Part shown: positions 30,255 to 32,505 of the stretch, in pieces | How positions within the stretch are numbered: the stretch's first letter is position 1 | How the letters are laid out: each line of letters opens with the position of its first letter | Source: Bacteroidota bacterium | Lineage (GTDB): Bacteria; Bacteroidota; Bacteroidia; Chitinophagales; LD1 | Length of the DNA stretch: 32,505 bases | Direction: 5' to 3' | Assembly (NCBI GenBank): GCA_947478005.1 | Contig: CANJVG010000026.1 | Location: 1 to 32,505 of the forward strand | Translations under genes and position numbers: made by a program | Notes under the pieces: generated by a model | Database searches by the model: none | Told to the model about the DNA's origin: nothing | The model's input: only the letters and a program-made list of their open reading frames with translations

Positions 30255-30845
30255 CTAAGCTAACAACTGTTCGTGGATAGCGATTACCTGCTTCTGCAGG
30301 TGTTCTAAGTCAGCATCATTTTTTATTACAAAATCAGCCAGTTTCACTTTCTCTGCTTCCGGCAATTGATTTTTTACACGTGCCATTACTTCATCGCTGT
30401 TGATACTGTCGCGTTCGCTCACTCGTTTTATTCTGATATCAAGCGGTGCGGTAACTACTATCAGTTTATCTAAGTCTTTATAAGAACCTGTTTCAACCAA
30501 CAGAGCCGCTTCCTTTAAACTGTAAGGCTGTTTTTTTTCTTCCTGCTCGGCCATCCACATAGCCACATCGTGAAACACGGCCGGGTGCACCAGCGAATTC
30601 AAGATAGCCAGTTTTGCTTTGTCCTTGAACACTTTTTCTGAAAGCTGCTTACGATTGAGTTGCCCATCGGTATACACTTCGGCTCCGAAATGCTTTTTAA
30701 TTTCATCAATTAAATGATGCTCATGTTGCATTAAATATTTGGCTCGGTCATCGGCATAATACACCGGCACACCCAATTGTTCAAACAACTTGCACACGGT
30801 TGTTTTACCGCTGCCTATTCCGCCTGTTATGCCAACCTTTTTCAC
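30255..30845 (-). CDS. coaE: Dephospho-CoA kinase
   Basis: 196 residues from a GTG start at 30845 (MKKVGITGGIGSGKTTVCKL). The P-loop is GGIGSGKT at 8-15; VYYADDRAKYLM has the DxxA-like dephospho-CoA site; LVHPAVFHDV, EAALLVETGSYKDLDKLIVV and RIKRVSERDSINSDEVMARV are typical of CoaE. It phosphorylates the 3'-hydroxyl of dephospho-CoA, the last step of coenzyme A synthesis, in the cytoplasm. In Bacteroidota it is usually found downstream of DUF1573 and yajC, as here, but a hairpin in the 112-bp gap before it may separate the transcripts. Confidence 0.96.
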   Translation of the reverse strand: MKKVGITGGIGSGKTTVCKLFEQLGVPVYYADDRAKYLMQHEHHLIDEIKKHFGAEVYTDGQLNRKQLSEKVFKDKAKLAILNSLVHPAVFHDVAMWMAEQEEKKQPYSLKEAALLVETGSYKDLDKLIVVTAPLDIRIKRVSERDSINSDEVMARVKNQLPEAEKVKLADFVIKNDADLEHLQKQVIAIHEQLLA

Positions 30846-30899
30846 TTGATGGATAGATTTTAGTTTCCGTGTTATAGCAACTGATTTACTATAAAACGA

Positions 30900-30933
30900 A
30901 ACGGCACTAAGATATATTATTCTCAGTGCCGTT
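30900..30933 (-). terminator. Hairpin terminator after yajC
   Basis: AACGGCACT (30900-30908) pairs with AGTGCCGTT (30925-30933): 9 bp, then a mismatch and further AGA/TCT pairing. On the minus strand it is followed by TCGTTTTATAG, so it can end the DUF1573-yajC transcript; on the plus strand it is followed by TTC. It lies between yajC and coaE. Confidence 0.7.
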
Positions 30934-30957
30934 TTTCAACCAATTATTTTTTTGCGC

Positions 30958-31266
30958 TTATTTCTTTTCTTCTGCCAGCTCAGCTTTTTTCTCAGTAGGA
31001 TAAGCTTGTTGCGTCATCTCCATGCTGATAGCCGATTTCTCTATTCTTATCTTCACGTTGTTATCTATCTCCAACAACACACTGCCGTTTTCATCGGTCT
31101 TAATTATTTTACCATGAATCCCACCGGTTGTTACTACGCGCGCGCCTTTATCTATAGCTACTACAAAGGCGGCTTGTTCCTTGGCTTTTTTGGCCTGTGG
31201 ACGAATAAAGAAAAACCAGATAACGACTAAGAGAGCTCCGTAAAAAACAATGATAATAGGATCCAT
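30958..31266 (-). CDS. yajC: Preprotein translocase subunit YajC
   Basis: 102 residues. A short periplasmic start MDPIIIVFYGALLVVIWFFF is a single membrane helix followed by IRPQAKKAKEQAAFVVAIDK, the invariant FxxRPQxKKxKE-type YajC signature. Then GARVVTTGGIHGKIIKTDEN and VLLEIDNNVKIRIEKSAIS form the small cytoplasmic domain. YajC associates with SecDF in the inner membrane and supports Sec export. Its size and motif order are standard. It lies 48 bp after the DUF1573 gene and before coaE, a conserved Bacteroidota order. Confidence 0.96.
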   Translation of the reverse strand: MDPIIIVFYGALLVVIWFFFIRPQAKKAKEQAAFVVAIDKGARVVTTGGIHGKIIKTDENGSVLLEIDNNVKIRIEKSAISMEMTQQAYPTEKKAELAEEKK

Positions 31267-31314
31267 GATTTGTGTTTGATATTTAGTTGAGTGATTAACG
31301 AATGAGGACTTGAC

Positions 31315-31758
31315 TTATTTTTTTGCTTTTACAAAACCATTCAGGTGCAGCATTTCGTTGCGCTTCACGGTGTTGCAAACAAGGGTTACATCTTTCTTTT
31401 GCTCATCGTGTTTGCCCGTAGAGTTGAAGGTCACTTTAATAGTCGCAATATCTCCCGGTTTCACCGGGTCTTTTGGATATTCGGGCACCGTGCAACCACA
31501 AGAACCAAAGGCGCTCGCAATCAACAAATTCTTTTCGCCCACATTTTTCAGGCGGAAGTTATGCGTTACCTTATCACCTTCTGTAATGGTATCGAAAGCG
31601 AAATTGATAGAATCCAGAAATTCGATTTGAGTTGTATCTTTCAACAGCTCAGCTTCCAGTTTGGCGCCCAACCGAAGTTCGCCTTTTTTGCGACACGAAA
31701 ATATGCCGAGCACAAACAGCACAGAGAACGTAAGGACAATTGTTTTTTTCATAGCCAT
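31315..31758 (-). CDS. DUF1573 domain lipoprotein
   Basis: 147 residues starting MAMKKTIVLTFSVLFVLGIF, then S-C-R: a lipoprotein signal with LGIFSC as lipobox (the ATG at 31752 is an equal alternative). The rest is a DUF1573 immunoglobulin-like domain: ITEGDKVTHNFRLKNVGEKN, LLIASAFGSCGCTVPEYPKD (with the conserved SCGCT), PVKPGDIATIKVTFNSTGK. Such proteins are found throughout Bacteroidota; the role is unknown and probably structural at the cell envelope. An excellent promoter precedes it. It is followed by yajC (48 bp). In related genomes nusB is frequently upstream; here there is none. Confidence 0.92.
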   Translation of the reverse strand: MAMKKTIVLTFSVLFVLGIFSCRKKGELRLGAKLEAELLKDTTQIEFLDSINFAFDTITEGDKVTHNFRLKNVGEKNLLIASAFGSCGCTVPEYPKDPVKPGDIATIKVTFNSTGKHDEQKKDVTLVCNTVKRNEMLHLNGFVKAKK

Positions 31759-31803
31759 TTATTTTTGAAGCGCCAATCGTTGATTCTTCTTTTTTAAGCG
31801 CGG

Positions 31804-31833
31804 CAAAAGTAATTTCAATCTTCAATCTTCAAA
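31804..31833 (-). promoter_or_regulatory. Promoter of the DUF1573-yajC transcript (TTTG-N18-TACTTTTG)
   Basis: On the minus strand TTTG (31830-31833), 18 nt containing a repeated GATTGAA, and TACTTTTG (31804-31811). Full match to the -33/-7 consensus; the box ends about 45 nt before the start codon at 31758. Confidence 0.75.
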
Positions 31834-31985
31834 CTTTTAGCAAACCCATTCCCAATATCTTGAGCATATTTAACGCAATACGGTTTCATATATTAATAGG
31901 CAGAGTGAAATGATTAATTCTCCCTGGATGCTTATATAACGCTAAGCCTCTGTAATATACATCAAGCCCTGTTTTATAGTTGCTT

Positions 31986-32221
31986 TCGACATTCGTCTAT
32001 TGGCCCTATGGTTTCCATAGAGGGTCTCGACATTCGTCTATTGGCTCTGTGGTTTCCAACGAGGGTCTCGACATTCGTACATTGGTTCTATGGCTTCCAT
32101 AGAAGGCCTCAACATTCGTCTATTGGTTCAGTGGCTTCCATAGAGGGTCTGGACATACGTCTATTGGTTCTATGGTTTCCATAGAAGGTCTCGACATTCG
32201 TCTATTAGCTCTATGGCTTCT
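31986..32221. repeat. 41-bp tandem repeat, five full copies and one partial
   Basis: Units begin exactly 41 bp apart at 31986, 32027, 32068, 32109, 32150 and 32191 (the last stops near 32221). Each reads approximately TCGACATTCGTCTATTGG, then YTCTATGGYTTCCATAGARGGTC. CTATGG-TTT/CTT-CCATAG is a hairpin, perfect in units 1, 3 and 5 and damaged in units 2 and 4. Stops occur in all frames because 41 is not divisible by three, so the array is not coding. It fills most of the 533-bp gene-free stretch 31834-32366, between the DUF1573 promoter and the last gene. There are no spacers, so it is not a CRISPR array. The remaining flanks are AT-rich. Confidence 0.92.
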
Positions 32222-32243
32222 TTGCCAAACTTCAATTCTATAC

Positions 32244-32258
32244 CTCTATATAATAGAG
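32244..32258. other. Small perfect hairpin after the 41-bp repeat
   Basis: CTCTAT-ATA-ATAGAG, followed by TGCTTTT on the plus strand. It could close a short transcript across the repeat array, but the T-tract is offset by three bases. Confidence 0.35.
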
Positions 32259-32366
32259 TGCTTTTGCCATTAACAATTTTTTAGGGCAAGGTACATAATA
32301 AAAAAGGAGGAGTTTGCGTTATCCATTTGTAATTCATTTTTTATTAAACAATAAATTTCAAAAATC

Positions 32367-32505
32367 ATGGAACGCATATTCCGAATGTTGCAAAACTCGT
32401 TTGAAATTCAAACGCGCAACACACACAAAACAGCGGTGAGTTTAATTACCGACTCATTGCAAAAGCTGGAGGCCGGCAGCACGGCTGCGCTCGTAGCTAT
32501 TTACA
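32367..32505 (+). CDS. Unidentified gene, N-terminal 46 codons (runs off the right edge)
   Basis: An ATG at 32367 starts an open frame reaching the window end: MERIFRMLQNSFEIQTRNTH, then KTAVSLITDSLQKLEAGSTA. It looks soluble and helical, without a signal peptide. TAAATTTC at 32352-32359 (seven of eight for TAnnTTTG) ends 7 nt upstream and could be its -7 box, with TTTG at 32326-32329 (22-nt spacing, longer than usual). The family is not recognisable from this fragment. Confidence 0.6.
   Translation, partial: MERIFRMLQNSFEIQTRNTHKTAVSLITDSLQKLEAGSTAALVAIY

Noticed and set aside
31986-32221. CRISPR array
   Set aside because: The 41-bp units are directly abutting with no unique spacers, and no cas gene is in the window.

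Overview
This window looks like chromosome from a member of the Bacteroidota, probably a Chitinophagales/Sphingobacteriales-type lineage. The evidence is a protein with a choice-of-anchor L domain and a type IX secretion (T9SS) C-terminal sorting domain, a TonB receptor with an N-terminal carboxypeptidase-regulatory-like domain, DUF1573 and DUF4199 genes, the GT2-DUF2062 fusion, and the long type of thymidylate synthase. Upstream of many genes there is a Bacteroidota-type -7 box (TAnnTTTG, or a local TAnnTTCG variant) instead of E. coli-like promoters, and clear Shine-Dalgarno sequences are lacking. I see no CRISPR array, prophage, intact insertion sequence or rRNA. Most of the window is housekeeping gene content with several interesting intergenic elements.

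Layout. 1-1751 (minus): a small His/Cys-rich secreted protein followed by a TonB-dependent receptor cut by the window edge, probably a metal-related pair. 1824-5641 (plus): a polyphosphate cluster of a SixA-like histidine phosphatase, a 42-residue lipoprotein, PPK1 and a Ppx/GppA phosphatase. 5642-7992 (minus): an overlapping operon of a GT2 glycosyltransferase, an ECF-like sigma factor and RsmG. 8120-9427 (plus): pyrH-frr, closed by a strong terminator. 9521-12814: a divergent pair, a radical SAM/SPASM protein (minus) and a GH92 glycosidase (plus). 12984-17352: another divergent pair, a 505-residue helical protein of unknown function (minus) and a T9SS-exported SprB-repeat surface protein (plus).

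17889-20987 (minus): a tight run of thyA, an aldonolactone-oxidase-like flavoprotein, a DUF4199 membrane protein and an exported YciI-like protein. 21072-24171 (minus): an aminotransferase and a CNT nucleoside transporter, separated by 700 bases holding a 21-bp tandem repeat and a structured element. 24382-26526 (plus): an orphan membrane histidine kinase, a YkgJ cysteine-cluster protein and a 40-residue membrane peptide. 26596-27597 (minus): tRNA-Leu(CAG) and 3-hydroxybutyryl-CoA dehydrogenase. 27784-30249 (plus): an M16 protease and the GT2-DUF2062 protein. 30255-31758 (minus): DUF1573 lipoprotein, yajC and coaE. The last 650 bases carry a 41-bp tandem repeat (six copies) and the start of an unidentified gene running off the right edge.

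The most unusual signals are non-coding: the 41-bp hairpin-bearing repeat, the 21-bp repeat, three promoters with identical TTTG-N18-TAnnTTTG geometry, four identical TATTTTCG boxes, and several -7 boxes lying only 4-7 nt from the start codon, which predicts leaderless or nearly leaderless mRNAs. Two sub-60-residue genes, 42 and 40 codons, are also described. I did not find a clearly new multi-gene system.
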